NCBI GenBank assembly: GCA_030018055.1
Contig: JASEGN010000013.1
Span: 1 to 17,440, forward strand
Direction of reading: 5' to 3'
Source: Candidatus Aenigmatarchaeota archaeon
Lineage (GTDB): Archaea; Aenigmatarchaeota; Aenigmatarchaeia; CG10238-14; SCSR01
Length of the DNA: 17,440 bases
Below are positions 7,047 to 14,268 of the stretch, in pieces (the stretch's first letter is position 1; each line of letters opens with the position of its first letter). The notes beneath the pieces were generated by a model. That model was not told the DNA's origin, did not search any database, and worked only from the letters and a program-made list of their open reading frames with translations. The position numbers were made by a program, and so were the translations under genes.

Positions 7047-8672
7047 ATGAAAATGAAGGTATGTAGCAGAAAGGAAATAGGAGAACTGGACAAGCTAGCA
7101 ATGGAAGAACATGGAATTCCTGAAGAAATTTTGATGGAGAATGCTGGGGAAGCAGCTTACTATGTTATCCTCAAAGAATTTGGTGTAAAAGATAAGAAAT
7201 TTGTAGTTATTTGTGGTGGTGGCAATAATGGTGGAGATGGATTTGTTGTAGCAAGGAAACTTTACTCTACTGGTGGAGATGTTGATGTTTTCCTTTTAGC
7301 CGAAAGGGAGAAATATCGCGGATCAGCAAGGAAAAACCTAGAAATTCTTCCTAAGTCGATGAGGATTCATTATGTTGATTCGTATGAGAATTTAAAATCA
7401 ATACATCAGGCCTTTCTGGGTTTAAAAGATACTCTCTCTAAGGCAGATGCTGTTGTTGATGCTATCTTTGGTACTGGTTTGACTAGGAATGTTGAAGGAA
7501 TATATAAAGAGGTAATCGAGCTAATAAATGAAAGTAAAAAGAAAGTATTTGCTATCGATATTCCTTCAGGAATAAATAGCGATACTGGCCAAGAGATGGG
7601 AATTTCAGTTAAAGCAAATTATACCATAACTTATGGCTTGCCAAAAAGAGGGGAGCTGCTTTATCCTGGGTATGGAAGATGTGGAAAATTGTATGTTTCT
7701 CATATCTCTTATCCTCCTGAACTTCAAAATTCAGATTCAATTAAAGTAGAAGTCTTTAAACCAGTCCCTCTTCCGGAAAGAAGGGCAGATACTACAAAGT
7801 GGGATTATGGGCCAGTTTTATTTATTGCTGGATCTTCAAGTTACTATTGGGCTCCAATTGCTTCAGCTTCTTCTTGCTTGAAAGCTGGAGGTGGTTATTC
7901 CTATTTAGCCTGTCCTGAATCTTTAGCTCCGTCTCTAGCTGAAGCGGGAAGAGAAGTTGTATTTCTTCCTCAGAAAGAGGTAATTCCAGGATTTTTAACT
8001 TTGGAAAATAAGGATGACCTCTTGCGGATTTATAAAGAAAGAAGGGCAAGAATGGTAGTAATGGGACCTGGTCTTTCCACACACGAAGGAACTCAACAGT
8101 TAGTAAGAGAATTAGCTAGAGAAATTGATGTACCACTATTAATTGATGGAGACGGAATCACAGCTATAGCTCAAGACACAAAAATTATTGAAGAGAGGAA
8201 AGCTCCAACCATTCTCACTCCCCATACTGGAGAGATGGGACGTATAACCAAAATAGACAGGATTGAGATAGAGAAAAATAGAATAGATTATCTGCAAAAA
8301 GCTACTCAAGAATTAAATGCCATTATTGTTTTGAAAGGACCTCATACTTTAATTGGTTATCCGGACCAAAAGGTTTACATTAGTTTAAGCGGAGATACTG
8401 GTGGTAAAGCTGGAATGGCTACTGCGGGAAGTGGGGATGTATTAAATGGAACCATTGCTGCTATGTACGTTCAAGGACTAACCCTTGAAGATGCAGTTCC
8501 AACTGGAGTTTTTATTCATGGACTAACTGGAGATTTGGTAGCAAAAGAGAAAGGGCCTCGTGGGATGACTGCCAAAGATATATTAGATTACCTTCCTCGT
8601 GCAGTAAAATACTACGAAGATAATTTTGAAGAGATTTCTAAAAATCTCTACGATAAAATTCATGTGATTTAA
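7047..8672 (+). CDS. nnr: Bifunctional NAD(P)HX epimerase / ADP- or ATP-dependent NAD(P)HX dehydratase
   Basis: Metabolite-repair enzyme that restores hydrated NADH/NADPH. The N-terminal ~220 residues form the YjeF_N epimerase, with the nucleotide loop CGGGNNGGDGF at residues 56-66, VDAIFGTGL near 136 and AIDIPSGINSDTG near 169. The C-terminal ~300 residues form the ribokinase-fold dehydratase: KWDYGPVLFIAGSS, KAGGGYSYLACP, VMGPGLS, LTPHTGEMGR and the catalytic-loop motif AGSGDVLNGTIAAM. The canonical DADAL position reads DGDGITAI here, an Ala-to-Gly-like variant. At 541 residues, length and domain order match the usual prokaryotic fusion. The ATG at 7047 has no Shine-Dalgarno but a TATA-like box ~25 bases upstream; Met3 is a possible alternative. 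It converges on the PAC2 gene with a 27-base gap. Confidence 0.95.
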   Translation: MKMKVCSRKEIGELDKLAMEEHGIPEEILMENAGEAAYYVILKEFGVKDKKFVVICGGGNNGGDGFVVARKLYSTGGDVDVFLLAEREKYRGSARKNLEILPKSMRIHYVDSYENLKSIHQAFLGLKDTLSKADAVVDAIFGTGLTRNVEGIYKEVIELINESKKKVFAIDIPSGINSDTGQEMGISVKANYTITYGLPKRGELLYPGYGRCGKLYVSHISYPPELQNSDSIKVEVFKPVPLPERRADTTKWDYGPVLFIAGSSSYYWAPIASASSCLKAGGGYSYLACPESLAPSLAEAGREVVFLPQKEVIPGFLTLENKDDLLRIYKERRARMVVMGPGLSTHEGTQQLVRELAREIDVPLLIDGDGITAIAQDTKIIEERKAPTILTPHTGEMGRITKIDRIEIEKNRIDYLQKATQELNAIIVLKGPHTLIGYPDQKVYISLSGDTGGKAGMATAGSGDVLNGTIAAMYVQGLTLEDAVPTGVFIHGLTGDLVAKEKGPRGMTAKDILDYLPRAVKYYEDNFEEISKNLYDKIHVI

Positions 8673-8699
8673 AAAATACTAACTTTCTATGCTTTCATC

Positions 8700-9596
8700 T
8701 TATTCAGCTTTTCTTTGTTGCCTAAGCTGCTCCTCTATCTCTCTTATAATTTCCTTGCTCTCCAGGTCTACTGGCATAGGTTTTCTTTCTCTATCATACT
8801 CTTCTTCCAGCTTTTCCACATATTCAGAAAGCCCTGGCACTTGGTTAAAAAGCTGATCCATTCGTGTATCTACCTCTTCACCTAACTTTCTAAGATCTTC
8901 TAAATCAATGTCTACCTGCAGCATTTTAGTCAGCATTTCAACCATGGCATACCAACTTTTTGGATTACGTGAAACGATAATATTATGTTCAGGGTAATAG
9001 GTTGAACTTCCCCACAGAGCAATAGATTCCATGCCCTTCCTTATACAAGCACTTGGTAGCATGGTATGTATGCTAACAGGACCTTTATAATCTATGAATT
9101 CTATGTCATATTCGCTCAGCTCTTCTTTCAGTTTAGGATCACTAACAGTTGCTGATATTCTTGGTTTTCTCGTATGGGGAATTTTTTCATGAACGCCACC
9201 AACAGTATAAATCCTTTTTACCCCAACCTGCTCAGCAAGTTTAAGAAAAGAATCAATATATTTCTCTGGGTTTAGTTGAGGTTCATCACCTCGGAAAAAT
9301 ACAAGATCTCCACCTTTTTCATTTTTCCAATAGTAAAATTCGTTTAAGTGTGGTTTGATGTCTTTTACAATACCACCTTCTATTACACCATAAGGCCGTA
9401 GACTCTCTGCTCCAGGAAGCTGGAAAATGTAGAATTCCTCCCCCTTTAGCTCTGCAAATTTTTTTGCTTCTAATTTATTCTTTAAATAAGTTATACTTCC
9501 TGTGGAGATTTCGCCAGCATTTGGCCAGCCAGCAAACCCTCCAACCAGGGAGGGGTTGTTGAGCTTTGGTTTTTCATAAATTATAAGGTTTTCCAT
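8700..9596 (-). CDS. PAC2 family protein (proteasome-assembly-chaperone-like)
   Basis: Belongs to the PAC2 family, which includes eukaryotic proteasome assembly chaperones and archaeal PbaA/PbaB-like proteins. The family signature is the start, LVGGFAGWPNAGEISTGSIT (residues 17-36), followed by a strand/helix alternation with RIYTVGGVHEKIPHTRKPRI and GPVSIHTMLPSACIRKGMES. At 298 residues it is somewhat longer than I expect for PbaB-type proteins. The last ~70 residues are strongly charged and helical (KLEEEYDRER, REIEEQLRQQRKAE), possibly coiled coil. The end is not a recognisable HbYX proteasome-docking motif, so proteasome interaction is unproven. The ATG lies inside the end of the upstream hydrolase gene (16-base overlap), preceded by GAAGAGAG, a plausible ribosome-binding site. 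Confidence 0.85.
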   Translation of the reverse strand: MENLIIYEKPKLNNPSLVGGFAGWPNAGEISTGSITYLKNKLEAKKFAELKGEEFYIFQLPGAESLRPYGVIEGGIVKDIKPHLNEFYYWKNEKGGDLVFFRGDEPQLNPEKYIDSFLKLAEQVGVKRIYTVGGVHEKIPHTRKPRISATVSDPKLKEELSEYDIEFIDYKGPVSIHTMLPSACIRKGMESIALWGSSTYYPEHNIIVSRNPKSWYAMVEMLTKMLQVDIDLEDLRKLGEEVDTRMDQLFNQVPGLSEYVEKLEEEYDRERKPMPVDLESKEIIREIEEQLRQQRKAE

Positions 9597-10384
9597 TTTC
9601 TCTCTTCAACAGTTTTGACAAATTCTTCAACTGCACTGAAATATAAATCCTTCCCTAAAAATATTAAACTATTATGATCTGCATTGGGAATGATGATAGA
9701 GTTTTTATACTCTGCCCCTGAATTTTCATAAAGTTCTAATCCTTCGCTTAAAGGTACAAGGTCATCATATTCACCATGGATGATAAGAGTTGGTATTGAT
9801 ATAGATTGAATTTTTTTCTTACTAGAGGTCTCTTCAATTTTCTCTAGAATAGATTTTTCAACAGGAAGCGGAAGTCCTACATAGTTAAAAAGACGGGAAA
9901 AAGTATTAGCAGAACCACTTTCAACTATTAACCCACTAAGCTCACCCTGATAATGATAAGCAAGTTCAATGCTTGGAATATTTCCAATAGAACGTCCCAT
10001 TGTAAAAATATATTTTTTGTAGCCTTCTCTTTCGATTATCTCTTTAAATCCCTTAAAAATTATATGAGAATCCCGTATCATGTTAATAATGGTAGGCTCA
10101 CCATCGCTGAAACCGTATCCTCTATAATCAGCAACAAAAAGGTTAATTCCTCTCTCATTGTAAAGTGGTGCAATCTCATCATAATCACTTACAATCTCAC
10201 CATTACCATGAAAGTAGAGAAAGGAAGGGTTATTTTTACTCTTGACATAAAAACGGCATCCAATTTTAATTCCTTTCTCAACCTCGATGAAATAATCAGT
10301 AGTTTTATTTACATCCTTTCGAGGAATAAACACAAATTGCAATCTTGGCTCGTTTAAAAAAGAAAGATCACTTTCATGAGACAT
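9581..10384 (-). CDS. Alpha/beta-hydrolase (BEM46/ABHD17-like serine hydrolase)
   Basis: Serine hydrolase of 267 residues. The oxyanion loop is YFHGNGE at residues 57-63, followed by DYRGYGFSDGEPT (86-98). The nucleophile elbow is GRSIG with Ser132. The acid is in IIHGEYDDLVPL (Asp207 or 208) and the catalytic His is H237 in NADHNSLI. The triad is thus complete and the enzyme should be active on an ester, thioester or similar bond; the substrate is unknown. There is no signal peptide, so it is cytoplasmic. The gene has no clear ribosome-binding site. Its 3' end overlaps the PAC2 gene by 16 bases, so the two are very probably co-expressed. The 27-base gap to the small unknown gene downstream of position 10412 suggests that gene may precede it in one transcript. 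Confidence 0.9.
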   Translation of the reverse strand: MSHESDLSFLNEPRLQFVFIPRKDVNKTTDYFIEVEKGIKIGCRFYVKSKNNPSFLYFHGNGEIVSDYDEIAPLYNERGINLFVADYRGYGFSDGEPTIINMIRDSHIIFKGFKEIIEREGYKKYIFTMGRSIGNIPSIELAYHYQGELSGLIVESGSANTFSRLFNYVGLPLPVEKSILEKIEETSSKKKIQSISIPTLIIHGEYDDLVPLSEGLELYENSGAEYKNSIIIPNADHNSLIFLGKDLYFSAVEEFVKTVEERKWKTL

Positions 10385-10411
10385 GCTTAGTGATTGTTAT
10401 TTGATTTAAAA

Positions 10412-10660
10412 TTATTCGCTTTCTTTTATTAAACTTTTGTATTTTGTTTCAAGATAATCTCCGATTTTTTCAAGTTGTTTGTCTGCAATTTTTTTAGGTG
10501 ACTTAAGAATTTCTATCATTGGCGTCTCGTAGAGAATAGTAGTAATTTTTCCTATATCTTCTCTAGCTTCCTTAGGAGATTTACGTAGATAGGATTTCTC
10601 CAGATAGCGACCTAATATTCCTAAGCCATATTTTTTGATTTCTCTTAACTCTTTTATCAT
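10412..10660 (-). CDS. Hypothetical small basic protein
   Basis: An 82-residue protein (starts MIKELREIKKYGLGILGRYL), mostly helical, with many Lys and Glu residues and no cysteine or transmembrane segment. I do not recognise it. The frame is open to 10759, but that long form would overlap the divergent cysteine-rich gene. I choose the ATG at 10660 because a TTTTTATAATT box at 10681-10691 is centred 26 bases upstream. An intermediate ATG at 10705 (MINLSFYNSILKEK) is the main alternative. The stop is 27 bases before the alpha/beta-hydrolase ATG on the same strand, so it probably leads that transcript. Function cannot be inferred. Confidence 0.6.
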   Translation of the reverse strand: MIKELREIKKYGLGILGRYLEKSYLRKSPKEAREDIGKITTILYETPMIEILKSPKKIADKQLEKIGDYLETKYKSLIKESE

Positions 10661-10680
10661 ATTTTTCTCTTTTAAAATAG

Positions 10681-10691
10681 AATTATAAAAA
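10681..10691 (-). promoter_or_regulatory. TATA box before the small basic protein gene
   Basis: TTTTTATAATT on the minus strand is centred 26 bases from the ATG at 10660, the standard archaeal TATA-to-start distance for a leaderless gene. It is the main reason for choosing the short form of that gene. The divergent plus-strand gene at 10731 has its own box-like ATAAATAA at about 10705-10712. Confidence 0.5.
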
Positions 10692-10730
10692 CTTAAATTT
10701 ATCATAAATAAACCTTTTACCTTTAATATT

Positions 10731-11075
10731 ATGCACCCTCTTGCTAAAGAACATTTCAAAAAGATTTTAGAAAAATATGAGCCTTTGGAAATTAATAAAA
10801 GCTGTGTAGCTTATCCTTGTCATCCCAATCTAGAAGATTGTACTTTTTGTTATTGTCCATTCTACCCTTGTGAAGACGACTTTCTAGGTAAATATGTTAA
10901 AGCAGCAATGTGGTCATGTGAAAGTTGTGATTGGATTCATAGACGAGATATTACAAATGAAATTATAGAAGAAATGAAAAATTTATGTATACATGAACCA
11001 GAAGATATAGAAAAAGTCTGGTATGATCTTAAGAATAATATAAAAGATAAAGTGAAGGCTAAATATCCACCATGA
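10731..11075 (+). CDS. Cysteine-rich small domain protein
   Basis: A 114-residue protein matching the 'cysteine-rich small domain' family, a probable metal or Fe-S binding module. Nine cysteines are present: 25, 30, 37, 40, 42, 47, 63, 66 and 86. The family pattern is CVAYPCHPNLEDCTFCYCPF followed by WSCESCDWIHRR near residues 61-72. The same domain is, from memory, found fused to CobD-type threonine-phosphate decarboxylases of methanogens, which hints at corrinoid metabolism; here it stands alone. The gene is coupled to the core-MetE-like gene by an ATGA overlap, so the two very likely work together. The start is the first ATG; a TATA-like ATAAATAA lies about 22 bases upstream and no ribosome-binding site is seen. 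Confidence 0.85.
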   Translation: MHPLAKEHFKKILEKYEPLEINKSCVAYPCHPNLEDCTFCYCPFYPCEDDFLGKYVKAAMWSCESCDWIHRRDITNEIIEEMKNLCIHEPEDIEKVWYDLKNNIKDKVKAKYPP

Positions 11076-12079
11076 AATTTAAACCTAAATGTGAAGCAAC
11101 AGGAATAGGGAGTGTACCTTACAAAGATCCTACTCTAGCCTGTAACATAGTTCTTGATTATTTTCCTGAGATACCTTATTGGCCTCAACTACCCAGAAGA
11201 AGTTTTAAGGAAAGCATGCCACAATTTTTTGAAGATTTTCCTGGTTTTGTTCTTGAGAACGAGAGAATTTACATAGACTCTGAAAGGTTTGAATCAGAGC
11301 TAGATTCATTTTGTCAAAGAAGTGAGAAGGAATTTACCATAAGTGAAGAATATGCTCCAGGCCTTCACAAATTTCTAGAATTTAAGGAAAAGCTAAAAAA
11401 TGTAAAGGCTGTAAAAGGTCAAATTATTGGTCCAGTTAGTTTTGGTTTAACTGTATTAGATGAAAATAAAAAACCAATGATATACAACGATGAGATGAGA
11501 GATGCTTTAATGTTGAATCTTCAGCTTAAAGCTAGATATCAAGAAAAGTTATTGAAGACTTTACATCCTAATGTAATGACTTTCGTTGACGAATCTGTCC
11601 TAAGTACTCTTTATACACCCTTTGTAGGATATGATGAAACTAGAGCAAGCCAAGATCTTGAAGTTGTTTTATCTGGTCTTGAGGAATTAAAAGGCATACA
11701 TTGTTGTTGCAATACCAATTGGCCATTTTTGCTTGATTTGGTTGATATAATCTCATTTGATGCTTACACCTATTCAGATGAATTCCTTTCATACCCAAAA
11801 GAAATAGGGAATTTTTTGCAGAAAGATGGTATCATAGCTTGGGGGATTGTTCCAAATGATGAAGCTGCTTTTAACGAATCATCCGACAGTTTGATGAAAA
11901 AATTAGAATCTAATTTTAATTATCTAGCTGAAAAGGGAGTTAGCTATGATTATTTATTAGAAAATTCTTTGATAACCCCCTCGTGTGGTTTAGGAACGAG
12001 AAGTGAAGCTATAACTGTTAAAACATTTGAACTTACCAGAGAGCTTTCATCAAAATTGAGAGAAAAATATAAATTATAA
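11072..12079 (+). CDS. Core-MetE-like / UROD-fold methyltransferase
   Basis: TIM-barrel protein of 335 residues related to the C-terminal half of cobalamin-independent methionine synthase (MetE) and to uroporphyrinogen decarboxylase. N-terminal ATGIGSVPYKDP and the central VKGQIIGPVSFGL fit the family. Zinc ligands are visible: His210-x-Cys212 in GIHCCCNTNW, an acidic residue near 230 (SFDAY) and Cys305 in ITPSCGLGTR. Archaeal and anaerobic core-MetE proteins lack the folate-binding N-terminal domain and take methyl groups from corrinoid proteins or unknown donors to make methionine. This protein could be such an enzyme, or transfer methyl groups to another thiol. It is coupled to the cysteine-rich protein upstream (ATGA), supporting a corrinoid or Fe-S link. 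It converges on the zinc dehydrogenase gene (17-base gap). Confidence 0.8.
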   Translation: MKFKPKCEATGIGSVPYKDPTLACNIVLDYFPEIPYWPQLPRRSFKESMPQFFEDFPGFVLENERIYIDSERFESELDSFCQRSEKEFTISEEYAPGLHKFLEFKEKLKNVKAVKGQIIGPVSFGLTVLDENKKPMIYNDEMRDALMLNLQLKARYQEKLLKTLHPNVMTFVDESVLSTLYTPFVGYDETRASQDLEVVLSGLEELKGIHCCCNTNWPFLLDLVDIISFDAYTYSDEFLSYPKEIGNFLQKDGIIAWGIVPNDEAAFNESSDSLMKKLESNFNYLAEKGVSYDYLLENSLITPSCGLGTRSEAITVKTFELTRELSSKLREKYKL

Positions 12080-12096
12080 TCAATAACTTTATCGCT

Positions 12097-13125
12097 TTAA
12101 GACCGATGTGGCTCAATTATCACTTTGATAGATTCCTTAGCGTCAGCTACGAGCTTGAAACCAATGCCTGCTTCTGCCAAGCTTAATCTGTGTGTTATCA
12201 TCTCGTGTACATTTACTTTACGAGTGCGAATTAATTCTATCGACTTTTTAAGATCCTCGTCTACGGCTGCGTAAGATGTCGTTAACGTTATTCCCCTAGT
12301 CCAAAGATCAGCCAACTGGATTGGAGTGTTAATCCTTGGCTCTGTCGGCGCAAAGAATAAAATGGTTCCACCACGGTCTACAGATTGTAATGCTTGTATC
12401 ATTGCTTCTGGGGCTCCTGTGCAAACTATCACACGATCGGCAAGTCTTTCTTCGTTAAACTCAAAAATTCTTGCTGGTACGTCCTCTTTTGCATTTATTG
12501 TGTAATCCGCACCAAATTTCCTTGCTGCCTTGAGACGATATTCGTTTATATCAGTTGAAATTATCCTCTCTGCCCCTTGCACACGAGCCAACTGAATGTG
12601 AAGTAATCCACAAATGCCACTGCCTATAACAACTACCGTGTTACCCCTTTCAACTCTCGCAATTCTTTGCCCACGAACAACACAACCTAAAGGTTCGATG
12701 AATGTACCATCTTCAAAAGAAATCTCATCAGGTAGTAGATACACTCCATGAGCGATATTTATTCGTGGTACACGAATGTATTCGGCAAAGCCACCAGGAT
12801 CAAAATTCGTTGAGTGTAAAGTTTTGCAAACAGTATGGTTACCAGCTATGCAGTAGTGGCATTTATTACAAGGAACATGATGAGAAACAAAGACTCTATC
12901 ACCTTTCTTGTAAGACTCAACACCATCCCCAACCTCAACAATCTCTCCTGTTATCTCATGGCCTAGCACTCTTGGTGCCTTTTTGATACGATACCATTCC
13001 ATCGTATCACTGCCACAAATGCCAGAGGCCATTACCTTTACCAACAGCTCACCAGGGCCAATCTTAGGAATAGGCATTTCCTCTAATCTCACATCCTGGT
13101 TATTGTAATACATTGCTACCCGCAT
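12097..13125 (-). CDS. Zinc-dependent polyol/threonine-type dehydrogenase
   Basis: Medium-chain dehydrogenase of 342 residues close to the sorbitol/threonine 3-dehydrogenase branch. Catalytic zinc ligands are Cys37 (SGICGSD) and His56-Glu57 (LGHEITGE). Structural-zinc cysteines are C86, C89, C92 and C100. FIEPLGCVVRG carries the branch-typical glutamate. The Rossmann turn is GSGICG, and the acidic residue after strand 2 (ISTDINEYR) indicates NAD rather than NADP. The likely reaction is oxidation of a secondary alcohol on a sugar, polyol or hydroxyacid; the substrate is not fixed. Codon use differs from neighbours, with more GGC, CGT and CGA where adjacent genes use GGA and AGA. It lies 25 bases after the LsrF-family gene and is almost certainly co-transcribed with it. 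Confidence 0.92.
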   Translation of the reverse strand: MRVAMYYNNQDVRLEEMPIPKIGPGELLVKVMASGICGSDTMEWYRIKKAPRVLGHEITGEIVEVGDGVESYKKGDRVFVSHHVPCNKCHYCIAGNHTVCKTLHSTNFDPGGFAEYIRVPRINIAHGVYLLPDEISFEDGTFIEPLGCVVRGQRIARVERGNTVVVIGSGICGLLHIQLARVQGAERIISTDINEYRLKAARKFGADYTINAKEDVPARIFEFNEERLADRVIVCTGAPEAMIQALQSVDRGGTILFFAPTEPRINTPIQLADLWTRGITLTTSYAAVDEDLKKSIELIRTRKVNVHEMITHRLSLAEAGIGFKLVADAKESIKVIIEPHRS

Positions 13126-13150
13126 AACATCACTAAAGAACTTTCAGAAA

Positions 13151-13948
13151 CTACTTTTGCTCTTGTTTCTTAAGACTTTCAAATAACTCATTTGCTTCTT
13201 TTACATTGGCATTTTCATGAACGATTGCTCTTAAAGCCCTGATCATTGCTACTGGGTAATCAGATTGCCATATGTTTCGACCTAGATTAATGCCTATGGC
13301 GCCTTTCTGCATACCATCGTAGACAAATTCGAAAACTTCAAGAGCTGTATCTACTTTAGGCCCACCAGCCATAACAACTGGGACAGGGCAACCCCCTACG
13401 ACTTTTTCAAATCCTTCACACCAGTAAGTTTTTACTATTCGAGCACCGAGCTCAGCAGCAATTCGACAACATAGAGCAAGGTAACGTGCTTCTCTTTTTT
13501 CCATTTCTCTGCCTATGGCAGTGACTGCCATTACAGGGATACCATATTCTTCAGCCTCATCAACAAGTTTTGTAAGATTTAACAATGTTTGATGTTCATA
13601 CTTGGTGCCAACAAAGATAGAAAGACCAACTGCAGATGCATTAAGACGTACTGCTTCACTCATCGATGTGGTAATTCCTTCATTGGCTAGATCTTCTCCG
13701 ACCATGCTAGTACCACCAGAGACTCTCAATATGATTGGTGTTTTGTTGTTAGGGTCTATACATGAACGTAACACGCCCTTTGTAACAAAAATTGCATCGC
13801 AGTAAGGAAGCAGTGGCTTGACAGTTTCACCTGGTTTTTCTAACTTCGTGGTAGGTCCTTGAAAATATCCATGGTCTATGGGTAAGAATAAACAATGGCC
13901 ATCAGGTTGTATCAACCGTGCCAAACGATTTTTAATTCCCCAACTCAT
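13151..13948 (-). CDS. lsrF: LsrF-family thiolase/aldolase (class I, DhnA-like)
   Basis: Class I (Schiff-base) TIM-barrel enzyme of 265 residues. It resembles E. coli LsrF, the 3-hydroxy-5-phosphonooxypentane-2,4-dione thiolase, more than archaeal fructose-bisphosphate aldolase or the MJ0400-type ADH synthase. Diagnostic stretches are IDHGYFQGPTT at residues 24-34, KGVLRSCI at 57-64, GTKYEHQTLLNL at 114-125 and GRNIWQSDYPVAM near the C terminus. The Schiff-base lysine is Lys173 in IVKTYW. It lacks the ~25 extra N-terminal residues of the bacterial enzyme. No other autoinducer-2 (lsr) gene is nearby, so its physiological substrate is probably different from AI-2. A strong AAAAGGAGGT ribosome-binding site precedes the ATG, unusual in this window. 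It lies between the four-cysteine protein and the zinc dehydrogenase, in one operon. Confidence 0.8.
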   Translation of the reverse strand: MSWGIKNRLARLIQPDGHCLFLPIDHGYFQGPTTKLEKPGETVKPLLPYCDAIFVTKGVLRSCIDPNNKTPIILRVSGGTSMVGEDLANEGITTSMSEAVRLNASAVGLSIFVGTKYEHQTLLNLTKLVDEAEEYGIPVMAVTAIGREMEKREARYLALCCRIAAELGARIVKTYWCEGFEKVVGGCPVPVVMAGGPKVDTALEVFEFVYDGMQKGAIGINLGRNIWQSDYPVAMIRALRAIVHENANVKEANELFESLKKQEQK

Positions 13949-13954
13949 ATTAAT

Positions 13955-13964
13955 ACCTCCTTTT
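13955..13964 (-). promoter_or_regulatory. Strong Shine-Dalgarno of the LsrF-family gene
   Basis: AAAAGGAGGT on the minus strand ends six bases before the ATG at 13948. It is the only near-perfect Shine-Dalgarno in the window. It fits an internal cistron of an operon, or a gene of foreign origin. Confidence 0.8.
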
Positions 13965-13967
13965 AAT

Positions 13968-14180
13968 TTATTTTTTAGGTTTAATAATCAAATAACCTTC
14001 ATTTATCAACCAATGATGAAATTGCCATGCAGTAAATTTACAATCAGTTTTGCAAGTTTGTCTTATTTTTTCATATTCAGCAGAACCTTGTGACTGAGCA
14101 TTCAAAGCTAACTGTACTGGACATTTCACCTGGTTACAAAATTCCCTCTTTTTATACTCCACGTAACCAGAGATCGGCAT
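13968..14180 (-). CDS. Small four-cysteine protein
   Basis: A 70-residue protein with Cys15-x4-Cys20 and Cys43-x3-Cys47 plus QFHHWL at residues 53-58. The spaced cysteines and histidines suggest one zinc ion or an Fe-S cluster. I think similar short proteins (with KCPVQLALNA and QFHHWLI motifs) occur in other archaea, but I cannot name a family. There is no signal peptide or membrane segment. The ATG at 14180 has no ribosome-binding site. TTTATAT (14204-14210), centred about 26 bases upstream, supports a leaderless transcript starting here. It precedes the LsrF-family gene by 19 bases and so leads that operon; a regulatory or electron-transfer role for that pathway is possible but unproven. 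Confidence 0.72.
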   Translation of the reverse strand: MPISGYVEYKKREFCNQVKCPVQLALNAQSQGSAEYEKIRQTCKTDCKFTAWQFHHWLINEGYLIIKPKK

Positions 14181-14191
14181 GATAAAAGAAA

Positions 14192-14225
14192 AACATTTTA
14201 AAAATATAAAGCTTTTGAAAATGTT
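14192..14225. promoter_or_regulatory. Inverted repeat around the TATA box of the LsrF operon
   Basis: AACATTTT (14192-14199) and AAAATGTT (14218-14225) are perfect 8-base inverted arms with an 18-base spacer. The spacer contains the minus-strand TATA box TTTATATTTTT. A palindrome AAAGCTTT (14208-14215) lies inside. The arrangement would suit a dimeric repressor that blocks promoter access. AT richness makes chance a real alternative. An oligo-T run on the minus strand (14235-14240) just after pheA may terminate that gene. Confidence 0.4.
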
Positions 14226-14268
14226 GATAATAACAAAAAATTTTATGAAGATTTTTTATATTCACAGT

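Noticed and set aside
10661..10759. Long form of the small basic protein starting at 10759
   Set aside because: It would overlap the divergent cysteine-rich gene start, whereas a well-placed TATA box supports the ATG at 10660.
13151..13948. Archaeal fructose-bisphosphate aldolase or MJ0400-type ADH synthase
   Set aside because: DHGYFQGPTT, GTKYEHQ and GRNIWQSDYPVAM fit the LsrF group better than the DHGVSNGP-type archaeal enzyme.
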